DNA of 64,000 nucleotides, from NCBI GenBank assembly GCA_029945375.1, contig CM057057.1, positions 2,418,001 through 2,482,000 on the forward strand, read 5' to 3'. Every line of letters begins with the position of its first letter. Within the stretch, counting starts at the first letter, position 1. The notes under the pieces were generated by a model, which had not been told where the DNA came from, ran no database searches, and saw nothing but the letters and a program-made list of their open reading frames with translations. This stretch comes from Agaricus subrufescens. Its lineage: Eukaryota > Basidiomycota > Agaricomycetes > Agaricales > Agaricaceae. Below, one piece after another: positions 42,845-54,300 of this stretch. A program made the position numbers and the translations under genes.

Positions 42845-45800
42845 TCAGAGGCCTTTGACCGTATCAAAACTGGACGCGGTCATGGCACTCTGTTCAGACA
42901 GACGTCTATCAGAGCTGGTATCCGAAAGGGCACGAGGGAGAGGAGGCACATAATCCATACGACGTTGAATTTGTGAAGGTGTTAAAGATGCATAGGAAAG
43001 TCCACTCTTCACCGAGACGTGTCTAGTAACGTCAGGATTGCCCGCAACTCCATCACCTTGTGAAGAACGTAACGAAGCATAGGAGAGGTCACTATTGCCA
43101 CTGTGAACGGAGAGACGATTGGCGTTTCCAGGATCGGAGAATGGGTCCTCAGGGTCGGCGAATGGGTTGGTTGTAAATTCAAGACTGAGATGAGGAGCGG
43201 GTGTGGTGCTAGGAGGGCGCGATACAGGAGTTGAGACATCGACAAGGGTTCCTTGATACGGGTCATCGCTGGGAGTAGGGCCTTGTGGCTTGAGGGTACC
43301 AGCGCTACCAACAAGAGCTGATGGAGAAGTTGAGTCCGATGAACCCCCAAAGAGATTATCATTCAGGGCAGGTACAGGCTTTTTCTTCACTGGCCCTGGA
43401 GTTGTGGCACCGTACATCCCCACTGGTGCCTGGCCATTGGATTCAATCGAAGCAGAGCGTGGTTGATCGGCCACCCAGAAAGGATTGATTTGAGTCATAG
43501 GCGAACTTGAAAGGCGGTTCGCAAATGTCGGAGACACATTTCGGGATTCAGGTGTGGCTTCATTAGACTCGGATGATGCAAGAGAGACTCCCCTCTGGGA
43601 ACGGCGACGGCGCCTCAAGATAAAGAACGCTATCAAAACCAGGATAATGAGAACCGTGGCAGCAATGACACCTCCAACAATAGCTTTCGATGGCCCAGAA
43701 CCCGATCTACTACCGGTCATTGTATGCGTAGCGATCGGTGTTTCGGTGGTGATGGTTCTCGTGCCTGTCATGGTCATTGGAATAACTGTAATTTTACCAT
43801 TGATAGTGGTTGTTAAACTCGATGTGAAGACACCGGTGGTGGTGAACGTCGTCGAGACTTGTGTAAAACCATCAGAACTATGTTGACTAGTGAGTCGAGA
43901 AAGTTGTATGTAGAATACTATAACATACCCCACGTGCTCTGCTACAGCACTAGTCATTGAGGCTCGCGTTGACGAGTCCGTTGCTTGAACAATTCGAACG
44001 GTGGAAACTTGTGGCGCGTTCGCGAGAGAAGGCGAAGGAAATACATAGATTGACTCACTACCAGAACCACCGTTGTTAAGGTTTGGTGAAGAAGACGGTT
44101 GGCTGACACTCGGAGGTTCAGGATTATCCAATCCACTATGACCGTTGTCCGATGGGAGGGAAGGGGGAGGAGGGGAAGGCTGACCATGGGGCTGACCATT
44201 GTTGTCCGGGTGAGGCCGGTTGTTGGACGGACCACCACTGTTTGGGTTTGGCTGAGGCTGAGGCTGAGACTTGGGCGATCCACCAGAGCCTGCGCCTGGT
44301 GCAGATTGCTGCGGTGGGGACTTCGAGCCTCCGTTCGGAGGGTCCGCAGGCTGGTTCTGACCGTGCGTGCCAGCCCCGCCATTTCCACCGTGACTAGTGT
44401 CTGGTGGCGGAGAGTTATGATTGTTGGAATCATCCCCACCATTCCCGCCGTGATCGTCAGGTTTTGCTGACGGTGGGTCTGATTTCGGAGGCCGTCGGTC
44501 TTGTTTCGATGAGTCTGGTTGTTGTGGAGGGCTAGATGGGGGGTTCTGTTCACCGGTAGACCCATCTCCTTCATTTCCATGTTCACCATTCTTATCGCCA
44601 CCTTTGTTCCTATTGTGTCCACCATGGCCATGTTCATCACTAGAGTCTGGTTGATTGGTTTGTCCGCCTCCTTGATTTCCCGGTCCACCGTTTGGGCCGC
44701 CACCATTGTTTGGATCCTTGACATTATCAGACCCGCCACCACCAGAACCGCCCGTACTTCCGCCCCCACCATGTCCATGGTTCCCGTTACCGTGTTGGTT
44801 GTCGCCACCGTTATCGCCTTTGCCTCTACCATCACCTCCATTATCACCACCGTTATTGCGATGACTTCTATTATCACCTCCATTATCACCTTCAATGACC
44901 TTCTTGAAACCGCCTAGAGTATCATGAACGGCAGTTCCCAAGCTTTTCCCTTGTTTGATATCATCTATGCCAGTCTTGATGCCTGATACAACGTCATGGA
45001 CGCCATTTACAATTGTACCGAGGAAACCGCCTTTTTTATCATCGGTGCTGCCGCCAGCCTTTCCTCCACTATTTGGCCCACCACTATTGGATCCACCATT
45101 ATTGTCGCCTGATCCTCCCTTATTTGTCTGAGGCCCGCCAGGGAGACTACCAGAGCCCTTGTTTGTGTTTCCACCAGAATTCCCTCCTCCAAAGAGAGGT
45201 TTCACAAACGCTCCAACATTGTTCAACCCACCAGGTGAACCACCAGAACTGTTCTTGTCGTCACTTTTTGCTTTTCCACCACCAGGTGAACCACCTTGAT
45301 CTTTGTTGCCCGACTTTCCACCGGTCTGATTGTCAGTCGAACCATGAGAATCGCTACCGCCACCACCGCCGCCACCACCGCCGCCACCACCAAACAGGCC
45401 TCCGAAAAGGCCTCCAGGTCCACTGCTTCCGTGATTGTCTCCACCATTAGGGGGTGATTGAGAACCAGGTTTTCCAGCACCACCAGCACCACCAATCAGA
45501 CCTCCGAGACGGCCTCCAGGTCCGCTCTTGTCATGATTGTCTCCACCACCAGGAGGTGGTTGAGAACCAGGTCCTCCAGCACCGCCATTCTTGTCGTTAC
45601 CCTTGCTACCTAAGATCACGCTGTTGATACACAATTCGACATCATGAGAATACCGATCGTACCTTTGTCATCTGGTCCCGCAGGAGGTTGTCCACCAACC
45701 AGCCCCCCTATTTTGCCTTTCCCGTTGCCTATACCACCAAACAGATCACATTGTTAGAGAAACTGTTCGAGATCGTAAAGATACTCATCGTACCTTTGTC

Positions 45801-48302
45801 CTTTGATCCCGTGGTAGGAGGTTGACCACCAACTAGTCCCCCTAGGACGCTCTTCCCTTTATCTATACCACCAAGTAGATCACATTGTTAGAGAAACTGT
45901 TCGAGATCATGAAGGTATCCATCGTACCTTTGTCATTTGATCCTGTGGCAGGAGGTTGACCACCAACTAGTCCTTCTACTAGTCCCCCTAGGCCGCTCTT
46001 CCCTTTACCTGTACCACATTGTTAAGAGCAGTTCGACATCATGGAAAATACTCATCATACCTTTGTCATCTGATCCTGCTGGAGGTTGACTACCCTTCCC
46101 ATTATCTATACCACCAAGCAGATCACATCGTTAAGAGTAGTTCGACATCATGGAAAATACCCATCATACCTTTGTCATCTGATCCTGCTGGAGGTTGACT
46201 ACCCTTCCCACTACCTATACCACATTGTTAAGAGTAGTTCGACATCATGAAAATCCCCATCATACCTTTGTCATCTGATCCTGCTGGAGGTTGACTACCC
46301 TTCCCATTATCTGTACCACCAAGCAGGTCACGTTGTTAAAAATACAGTTCGACATCATGAAAATTACTCATCGTACCTTTGTCATTTGATCCTGCAGGAG
46401 GTTGACCACCGAGTACACCGTTTCCGCTACCCGTACTGCCTAGGATCACATTGTTAATACACAGTTCGACATCATGAGAATACCCAACGTGCCTTTGTCA
46501 TCTGATGTTGGAGGAGGTTGACTACCAGCCGGTCCCCCCGAGACACCCTTCCCGTTGCCTATACCACAGAACAGATCACATCGTCAATATGCAGTTCGAC
46601 TTCATAAAAATACCCATCGTACCTTTGTCGTTTGATCCTGCAGCAGGTTGAGCACCACCAACAAGTCCCCCTAGGACGCCCTTCCCACCAGCTATATCAC
46701 CGAGCAGACCGCTGCCCTTTCTACCAGAGTCGGTACCTCCAGCGTTATTAGCGCCGCCCTTCCCACCGGAACCCGCATCACCGCCGGAACCTGATGGGGC
46801 TTTGTCTGAAGGATTGTGGGCTTGGGGACCATTGTTAGGACCACCAGAAGAATCAACATTGGATGGTCCCGTAGAGCTTCCTTTGTTCGAGGGATCGCTA
46901 GGTCTTGGGTTACTGTTTGGGCCTGGCGATGATCCTCCTCCACCTGGTGAAGGGATACCGCTGTGATCATCCGAATTTGGACCTGCGCGGGATTCAATCA
47001 TTAGATAACCCGTAAAGAAGATGGAAGGATTTTTTTGTATAAAAGAGAGAGGGTAAAGGAGAGATAGAGTAAAGAACGACGAGGGTACGAGAGTAAGGAA
47101 GGGGGTACGTGTGTATGTGGAGGGATAGATGGAAAGGAAGAGGTGGGAAAAAATATGTCGAGAGTGACGAATGACACGAACCTTGACTTCCATTTGTATG
47201 GGCCTTAGCGCTGGCGTCCGGGGAGGCTTTTGATGGGGAAGGTTGCCCATCGGTATTCGACGGTGATTTCTGATTGTTCGCGTCAGAGTTGTTAGAGCCA
47301 CCACCAGCACTACCTCCAGGACTCCCGTTCCCACTTGTAGGCTTGGTATTCAAATCCTTTCCATTTCCGCCACTCGAAGGACTGTTTGGCTGATTCTCGG
47401 GGGGAGATTGCCCTGAGCTAGTGGAAGAAGGCTGATGGGTACCACTACCGTTCGATGGTGATTTGTCACCATTTCTATCACCTAATAACAATACAGCTGT
47501 AATGTCGTGATCATCGAACTGTGTTGATATATTACTCACTGTTCCCAGAGGTTGGCGGTTGTTGATGAGAGCCTTGATCGGGAGGAGCCTCTGCTTTTGA
47601 TGATGGCGCCGGCTGAGATGACCCGCTTTCCCCTCCTTTACTTTTGCTACCTGGCTGCTGTCCAGAGCCCGCGCCGGCGGCACCACCATCTTGTTGAGGG
47701 TCGCTTTTTACTCCGGAAGATTTACCAGTAGAGCCTTGGCCCGCGTCTGAGTGACGGTTAGATTGATTGACAGTTGATTTCCCAGCCATAATGATTGAGA
47801 CGCGCCTTTATTTTGAGAACTGTCTCCACTTTTGCTGCCACCGTCGCCCGTGTTCCCGAGGCTCTTAGTACTACCCCTTGATGACGAGCCAGCGCTGCCG
47901 TCTGTTGAAGAACCGTCAAACAGTCAACGACAAATTTCGGATTGTAAAGGAGATAAAGTAGGATCTGAAACGTACCAGATGGGCCTGCAGACGGGGGCGA
48001 ACCCGAAGGTTTGCCGTCTTGGCCCCTTACTTTCAAAGAATGACTTGGGTCAGATGTTACGACTATAAATTCGTTGACGTGAGCGGACATTCCTGTCGAG
48101 GAGAGAAAACACACAAGGATTGATTAATGCGTCCTTTTCCTTCTGGTCTGTTTGTCTCCAGGACAGACTGCGGTTTGAGAGGGAGACCATTAGGAGCAGG
48201 GAAAGCAAGATTGGGAGGAAGAAGGAAGAGTCGGGGCAACGGTCGCACGCCAGAGGTCTTGAATAGACAGAGAGACGCCGATATGATGAGGATCATCACC
48301 AT
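42845..48302 (-). CDS. P8: giant Gly/Pro/Asn-rich single-pass membrane protein with a mini-exon array
   Basis: Sixteen exons, nearly all joined in phase 1, give about 1,460 residues. Exons: 48302-48188, 48092-47976, 47901-47821, 47746-47540, 47481-47182, 46982-46623, eight mini-exons (46558 to 45663), 45609-43929 and 43886-42845. A signal-peptide-like N-terminus is present (MVMILIISASLCLF). The ectodomain is Gly/Asn/Asp/Ser/Pro-rich with a 14-Gly run. The juxtamembrane module is TTFTTTGVFTSSLTTTINGK...TGTRTITTE. The helix (VIAATVLIILVLIAFFIL) is followed by RRRRR. The tail has INPFWVAD, TTNPFADPEDPFSDP and two tyrosine motifs, DLSYASL and GLSYASL. The donor of exon 3 and the 42-nt in-frame intron 43887-43928 are less certain. 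A hydrated, elastic stalk is inferred. Confidence 0.75.
45663..46558 (-). repeat. Tandem array of eight phase-1 mini-exons with near-identical introns in P8
   Basis: Mini-exons: 46558-46493, 46439-46377, 46310-46266, 46214-46170, 46105-46061, 46008-45928, 45862-45794 and 45728-45663 (45-81 nt). Each encodes a unit such as NGKGSQPPAGSDDK, begins after an AG and ends GACAAAG before GT (once GC). The introns of 49-65 nt share the block ATGATGTCGAACT and end in GTATAG, GTACAG or a close variant. The repeat unit is therefore intron plus exon, about 95-135 bp. Confidence 0.9.
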
Positions 48303-48874
48303 CAATGGAGCGTCGTACCTATGTCTGATGATGGGTGCTTGACGATGGAAGGCTCATATGGTTGCCAAATAGTAGACCAGTCGCGATGTATAAAGCCATC
48401 GACCGCATGCACTGGTCAAGGCTGAGACGAGGCCCCGGCGCGCTGAGCTCTGAGCTGAAACAGCCAATAGACCATGTGGAGAAGTATGCGTCCCCCGACG
48501 GTGTTGAGGTGCGAAGAGAAGACCAGCGGGACAGTTGGCTCCCGACACGGACGTCGCCAAAGCCACCTACTCGGCTCTGGAGTCGTGCCTCGCCAAGGCA
48601 TTAAACTATTAGGGTAATTTTGGGGCTGCAGGACCGGACCCGCAGGCTCGTGATATGGCCGTCCATGGCAACATGTTGGCCAGGGACCGGGCATTGCCGG
48701 GCTGGATTCGGACAAAGGCTGGCGGCGGCCGCAAAGCGTAGGCCGGACTTTCGGAGAAAGCCAGCATCGGCAAGGGCGATCTGGATCTGGAGCACGTGGG
48801 GGAGATTCCCACGGAGGATTATTGTGCAAGTATTTTATTGGGGCCAATCAGTATCTCGCAGACTCCCCACTGCC
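48303..48874. promoter_or_regulatory. Divergent promoter region between P8 and G-alpha
   Basis: Both neighbours are transcribed outwards from this 572-bp gap. Open frames inside it carry no motif. No family-type GATGGTATCC box is seen for P8. Confidence 0.4.
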
Positions 48875-51319
48875 ATGCCTCAGGAAAGGCTCCCGCTGCC
48901 GTCCCCCCGCCCCCGCACCCTCTCCGACCCCCTCGCCGCCGCCCTCCTCCCCCCGCCGAACGAGTCCCCCGACGAGCGCAGCCGCCGCATCCAGCAGGAA
49001 CACGACGCGAAGCGCATCAGCGATTCCATAGACGAGCAGATCCAGCTGGAACGGTTCGAGAAGAAGAGGGCTCGTACGGACGTCAATGTTCTGCTTCTTG
49101 GCCAGTCAGAGTCGGGCAAAAGCACTACTCTCAAACGTGAGCCTCTTCTCTTTATTTCCGCCCGTTTCTGCCTCGACACTGCGCTCCCTTGGGTGGGTCT
49201 TCCATGCCTCCCAACTCCGTCAGAAGCCTGCCCTTGGCTTTCTATTCCCGCGCTGGTTTATAGCTAGACCCAGCACCTTCCCGTAGAAGCACATTTCGTG
49301 GATTTCTCCGTGGAATCCTGCCTTCTCTCGCTACTTGGCTCACACGCACATTTGCATTGTTGACCCGCCTATTTCCAGAGTTCCAGCTCTTATATTCCCC
49401 CGCTGCATTTCACTCGGAGAGAATCGCCTGGAGAGCAGTCATTTACCTAAATTTAGTAAGGTCTGTTCTAAGGTATGAGCATCCCACCCTTGCCAGAACA
49501 ACTCTTTCCGTTAATTCTTCTAAATAGAATTCTCGAAGCGCTCGCTCCAGAATCAGATGCGCTAGATGAACACGATGACCTCGATTCTGCTGAAGCCGGC
49601 GCTGACCTTGTGATATCCTCAAACGGTCGTCCCCCTTCAGCCATCCTTGGCACTCGCGTCGCCAAGTATGACGAATACCGCAAACGGTTGGCCCCTCTTG
49701 TCGAACTCGAAGAACGCCTCACTCGCCTGCTAGCTGCCCCAGACGAAGACGAGGCTATCCGTCTCGCCCCTCCCCGTCCCAGCATAGATTCTATCAGCCG
49801 TAACTACTACCAAGATCTTGGCCCCAATGGCTATACCGGCAGGCCTACTCCCACGATATCCATCCCACATAGACAACCACCTGTGCAGCGATCTGTGTCA
49901 GCTAACGGCGGCAGCGGCGACGCACGCCCACGCGAGCTCGCCGTGCGTTCGGGTGATTGGAAGCGTGTCTTCTCACTAGGAATGGGTTACAGATCAAAAA
50001 GTCCAAAAACACCCAAGTCCGGAGAAATCGAAGGTTGGTGGGAAGACCCAGACGATCCAGTTCATACCCTACACCCGTGCGCCCGGGCAATGCTGGAACT
50101 ATGGGCAGATCCCCAAGTGAGAGGAAGATTGGATGAAAAACGGCTACGACTACAGGAGAGTAGTGGGTTGTGAGTGTCCCTCTTTCCCGATCATAATCAG
50201 CCCCCTCAATCTACCCAGCTACCTTGACGAAATTCACCGAATAACGGCCAAAAAATACATTCCGACCGATGGTTTGTGCTTTTGGTGGTTATTCTCTTGG
50301 CGGTCCTCATAAAATGTCTCTAGCCGATGTTCTCAAAGCGCGATTAAAGACGACCGGGGTCGTGGAGCATACCTTCGTTATTAGCACTGGCCACAACAAA
50401 GGTGTTCATTGGCGTATCTACGACGTTGGAGGTGCAAGAAGTCAGCGACAAGCATGGGCCCCATATTTTGACGACGGTGAATATTTCCCGATGTCTGGAC
50501 CATGCGGGATCTCCTGACAGGTTGTCCATACGTCTCCAGTCAATGCCATTATCTTCCTTGCGCCCATCTCGGCCTTCGACCAGGTACTGTAGTTCCACAC
50601 TATCATCTATATTTATCTCACCATCAACGCCTTATTCTCATTTGTTCAGGTACTTGCTGAGGTACCGGACATTCGTGGCATATCAATTGCCCAGGGCTGA
50701 TTGCAATTTTTCAGGACCCCCGTATTAATCGCCTTGAAGACTCCTTATTACTCTGGAAATCATTGGTGTCGAATCCACTTCTTGCAAAAGTTAACGTCAT
50801 TCTATTCTTAAATAAATGTGACTTACTCCAGGTGGGCACTTCCACATTGTCATCATGTGGCGATTCCTTACATTCTTGTCGTCACGCAGGCTAAACTCGA
50901 TGCAGGCGTGCGCCTTAGTCACCATATGTATACCTATGGTGATCGACCCAATGACTATGATTCCGTTTCCAAGTGTACGTCGTAACTCCGCCAAATCTAG
51001 ATCGTTGGGTTATTCATAATCTGACATCATGCAGATTTCCGCAACAAGTTCGGAGCCTTACATATGTCCTATTCGCGAAATAAGGAAAGGGAACTGTACA
51101 GTAAGTCACGGTCAAAACTTCAGTACGGAATGTGGGACTCAATCCCCGTCCATAGTTCATTTCACCGCAGTCACTGATACGAGAAGAACGGCCACTATCA
51201 TTGCCGCTGGTAAGGTTTTCTTGTTCTTTCCCGAACAACAAGAGCCAGCGCTTATAGTGTATTACATAGTTCGGGATATCATTATTAAAAATAATCTTCG
51301 AACAATGCGTCTTGTGTGA
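48875..51319 (+). CDS. Divergent heterotrimeric G-protein alpha subunit with large insert
   Basis: Twelve exons give 543 residues against about 355 in standard G-alpha. Exon starts are 48875, 49379, 49528, 50219, 50324, 50540, 50650, 50715, 50890, 51035, 51156 and 51270. G1 is GQSESGKST (about residue 76), switch I is DVLKARLKTTGVVEH, switch II is DVGGARSQRQAW, G4 is FLNKCD and G5 is FTAVTDT. The C-terminus is VRDIIIKNNLRTMRLV. A roughly 190-residue insert with low-complexity parts sits in the helical domain. The catalytic switch-II Gln is Ala, and the N-terminus MPQERLP lacks the Gly2 myristoylation site. Exon 7 is only 12 nt. It likely signals slowly or constitutively, or as a structural subunit (inference). 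Confidence 0.9.
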
Positions 51320-54300
51320 CGCAGTGCAAGACAAGCTTTCCTTCTCTTCTTTCTATTCTCGTAGACACCGTGAAGGTCTTCGCCTTCTGCGACCAAGTCA
51401 GCCGATTTCATCTTCTTCCACGTTACCTTGGCCCAACTTCTCCGAAACTTGATTTCGAACACTTGATAGCTCTATCTTTTCCATCATTTTCGCTTATTCT
51501 CCGCGATGGTTGCTTAATTATTTGCTTTATCATATTGCTATGTTAGCTGGAACTGGTTTAGTACGATTTTCTTTTGCTGTCGGGACAAGCTACGCTTTCT
51601 TCTTTTTTTTTTTCCATCCCCTTTGCAATCACATCGTTTTTTTTCAGAATTAACCGCACTATCTTTGTACTTTTTCCCCCCCCCAATTCTCTCCACATAT
51701 ACTAGCCGCTCTAGTTACCTTTTGCAAATATTATACCAGAATTAATGACCACTAATGTAGGTTTTCTGTTCGCTTTCTTTCTTTCTTTCTTTCTTTCTCT
51801 TTTCCTCTCACGAAGAAATTCAATTTGTATTGTATCCCCACTCTGATATCGGAATTCTTTGTTTAATGTCTACTTTGCAGTGATGATAAAACTAATGTTG
51901 TATGTAGTAATATGACCCTTCTGATGGCTGGTTTTTTTCCCATGAGGCTTATCTTGATACTAGGAAAGGGTCTTTCCTATTTGATCTAGTTTATACCGAG
52001 AGGGTCGAAATTACGGGAATGAGGTGTGTTGATTTCGTGATGGAGGGGGAGAGGGGACAGAAATATCTGCATGGGAATAGAAGACAATAAGAGAAGGAAA
52101 AAAAAAATTTGTGTGACATCTGGATTGGGGCGGGTGTGGCGTAAAGCAGGTGCAAAGATCTCAAGAACGTGTGAAGGAAATATTAACGCCGTTGTACAGA
52201 GTAAGTATAACTTTCCCTCGGAGAAAGGAAAAAATATAACAACAACATAACAATAGCAACAACAGCAACAGCAATAACAATAACAACGGCAATAGCAGCG
52301 AAATAGCAGTTTTTAAATTTAATTCAGATTTCGTGCTGTCATTAGGTTTTGGTTATGTTACAAGGGGCATCAGACTGTCAGATTGAACCAGGAGCGTAAA
52401 AAAGGGAAGGCAAGAAGAAGAAATTATATGCTTGACATAACTAATTTTTCTATGGTTGTATAGTAGGGGCGACCTAGTTGCCGGCGGACTAGTGGAGAGA
52501 TCAACCCAAATTTTCTTCAGGACCACCTCTCCCCGGACGTGATCGCCTATTCCTCGTCTCTTTTCGACATAGTCCCTTATAAGCGCGCTCCGTCACCATC
52601 GCCTCCGCAGAATGTGTCAAAGTTCTTTTTTTTTTTTTCTCGTTTAGGGAGAATGTCAAGTTCTAGTGCGCGAGCCTCAAGGATTATCCTGATAGGGTAA
52701 TAGAAAAAAAAGGGAAAGAGCGATGCCTAGGCCCCGAGCTATGTAGGCACGGAGAGATCTATCAATCAAGTGAATCTTTAAATGGTACCGGCCGGTTCAC
52801 ACGATACTAAGTGGAGTTAGACCAAAGGGCAGTTACTTGTGCTCTTGAAGTTTGCATGATAATTGACCCAGGTCCCTCCCAGGTCAAAATCGAACAACCG
52901 ACCTGTTCTATTCCCAATTTGTCTATTTGATGTTTTTTTTCATTTGATTTTTTTTTCTCTCTCTCTTTGCTCCCAAATTTAAAATTTTCCTTTGTTCCCC
53001 CGGTTTCGAAATTTGAGGTGTGAACGGCGAGGCGCTTTTTTTTTAAAAGTCCGAGTTCGGCAGAGGAGTGTGTGGATTTGTGTGTTGGATTTTTATATCG
53101 GTTGTGCATTTGGATCTTACCGATCTATTAGGGCGCTCCTTGAGATCATTGTGTTCTGAGAATGGAAATTATTGATTGCTACTGCCGGCGAATTCGCGTT
53201 TCTCTTGGGACGAGTTGGTACAAAGAACGTGTTTTTCGTTTTCCGATCTATGTGCATCATTTTATTCTGCCGACCCGGTCGAGTAGGAGGGAGGGATGAG
53301 AGGAGAGGATGGGGATGCCATAAGCTTACTACGTGCTTGTCATTACTTTGAACCGCACATGTCATTGCAATCAAACAAGATCAGATCCTGTTAGAAGCGG
53401 TCACAGAGAGCAAGAAAAAAAGGGCCCGGATAACTAGTTGATCGCGGTGTTCGCGTTCTTAGAAGTATCAAAAGTTTGCTACACGTTCCCGGGAATGCTG
53501 GCAACCCATATTAGCAAAGAAGAAAGGATTTAGATCGCTGACATGATTGAAATCTGACCGCAAACTAGCTTGTGATATCTTTCTGACCGGCATATTCCAT
53601 CGGAAGAGTAATGGAATTCTCTTTGCTCAGAGGAGTTATTAGTGAAAAGCGCGTGAGTGACCGAATCGTCGTAATGTAACTCATTTTCTAGTAACCATTG
53701 AATGAGTATAGGGAAACTTGTGGAGCACGTACGAGCTGGGAACTGCGCACCGATGCTAAAGATACAGCCAAGGCACAAAACCCGACGTCATCCAGATGCA
53801 TACTTACCATCAACCTGGGAAGTGTAAAAGTGGTCCGAATTTGAATTAGCCGCTGAGTACCAAGGTTCGGCAGAGTTTCGGCAGCGGTGAGTACTTATCA
53901 TAGAGTAATAGAATTCCCTGGACGTGTGAAGGGTTCAAACCAGGTGTTTGCTTTTTGTTCCGAGAAGTCAGTAGCCTCCTCCCTACTTCGGAAACATCAA
54001 CCCCAACGCCCCATCTTCCAGATTGACTTCATCAAGAACGAAGCCCTAGATAAACACCGCAGTCAACTCTTGCACAGTATCTGGATCGATGATGATGCTT
54101 GTCACGAAAAGAAGCGTTCAGCGAGCCGTTTCTCAAAGCGTACTGGGGCAACGTCGGATAATTGGAATTAGCGGAAGGTCCCAGAAGCTGTTTCTGTCCA
54201 CGAATGCTGACGCATATCGATTGAATCATACCGGATCGATAGCAACAAGAGTCGGAAGTGGATGTATAGGAAAAGGTGTGTGCATGTGTATACGTGTTAC

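Noticed and set aside
43954..45495. Long alternative-frame and antisense frames (Val/Met-rich, Arg/Trp-rich) over P8
   Set aside because: They are shadows of the Gly/Asn-rich P8 codons; biased composition keeps the other frames open.
45663..46558. Regular repeats with similar spacers, CRISPR-like at first sight
   Set aside because: The repeats are coding mini-exons with GT-AG borders in constant phase inside a eukaryotic gene; the 'spacers' are nearly identical introns.
47758..48114. Single 118-codon frame at the P8 5' end
   Set aside because: It runs through an intron and then switches to a frame with non-matching composition; the spliced Gly/Ser-rich reading is consistent with the rest of P8.
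13379..48302. P family as GPI-anchored adhesins or lectins
   Set aside because: Every complete member has a mid-to-late transmembrane helix with a basic cytosolic tail of about 180-250 residues, which excludes GPI anchoring; no lectin or WSC cysteine domain is visible.
51326..51475. Alternative last exon of G-alpha (starting VQDKL after an AG at 51325)
   Set aside because: The exon at 51270-51319 gives the canonical G-alpha C-terminus VRDIIIKNNLR; the alternative loses it and runs into Ser/Arg-rich sequence.
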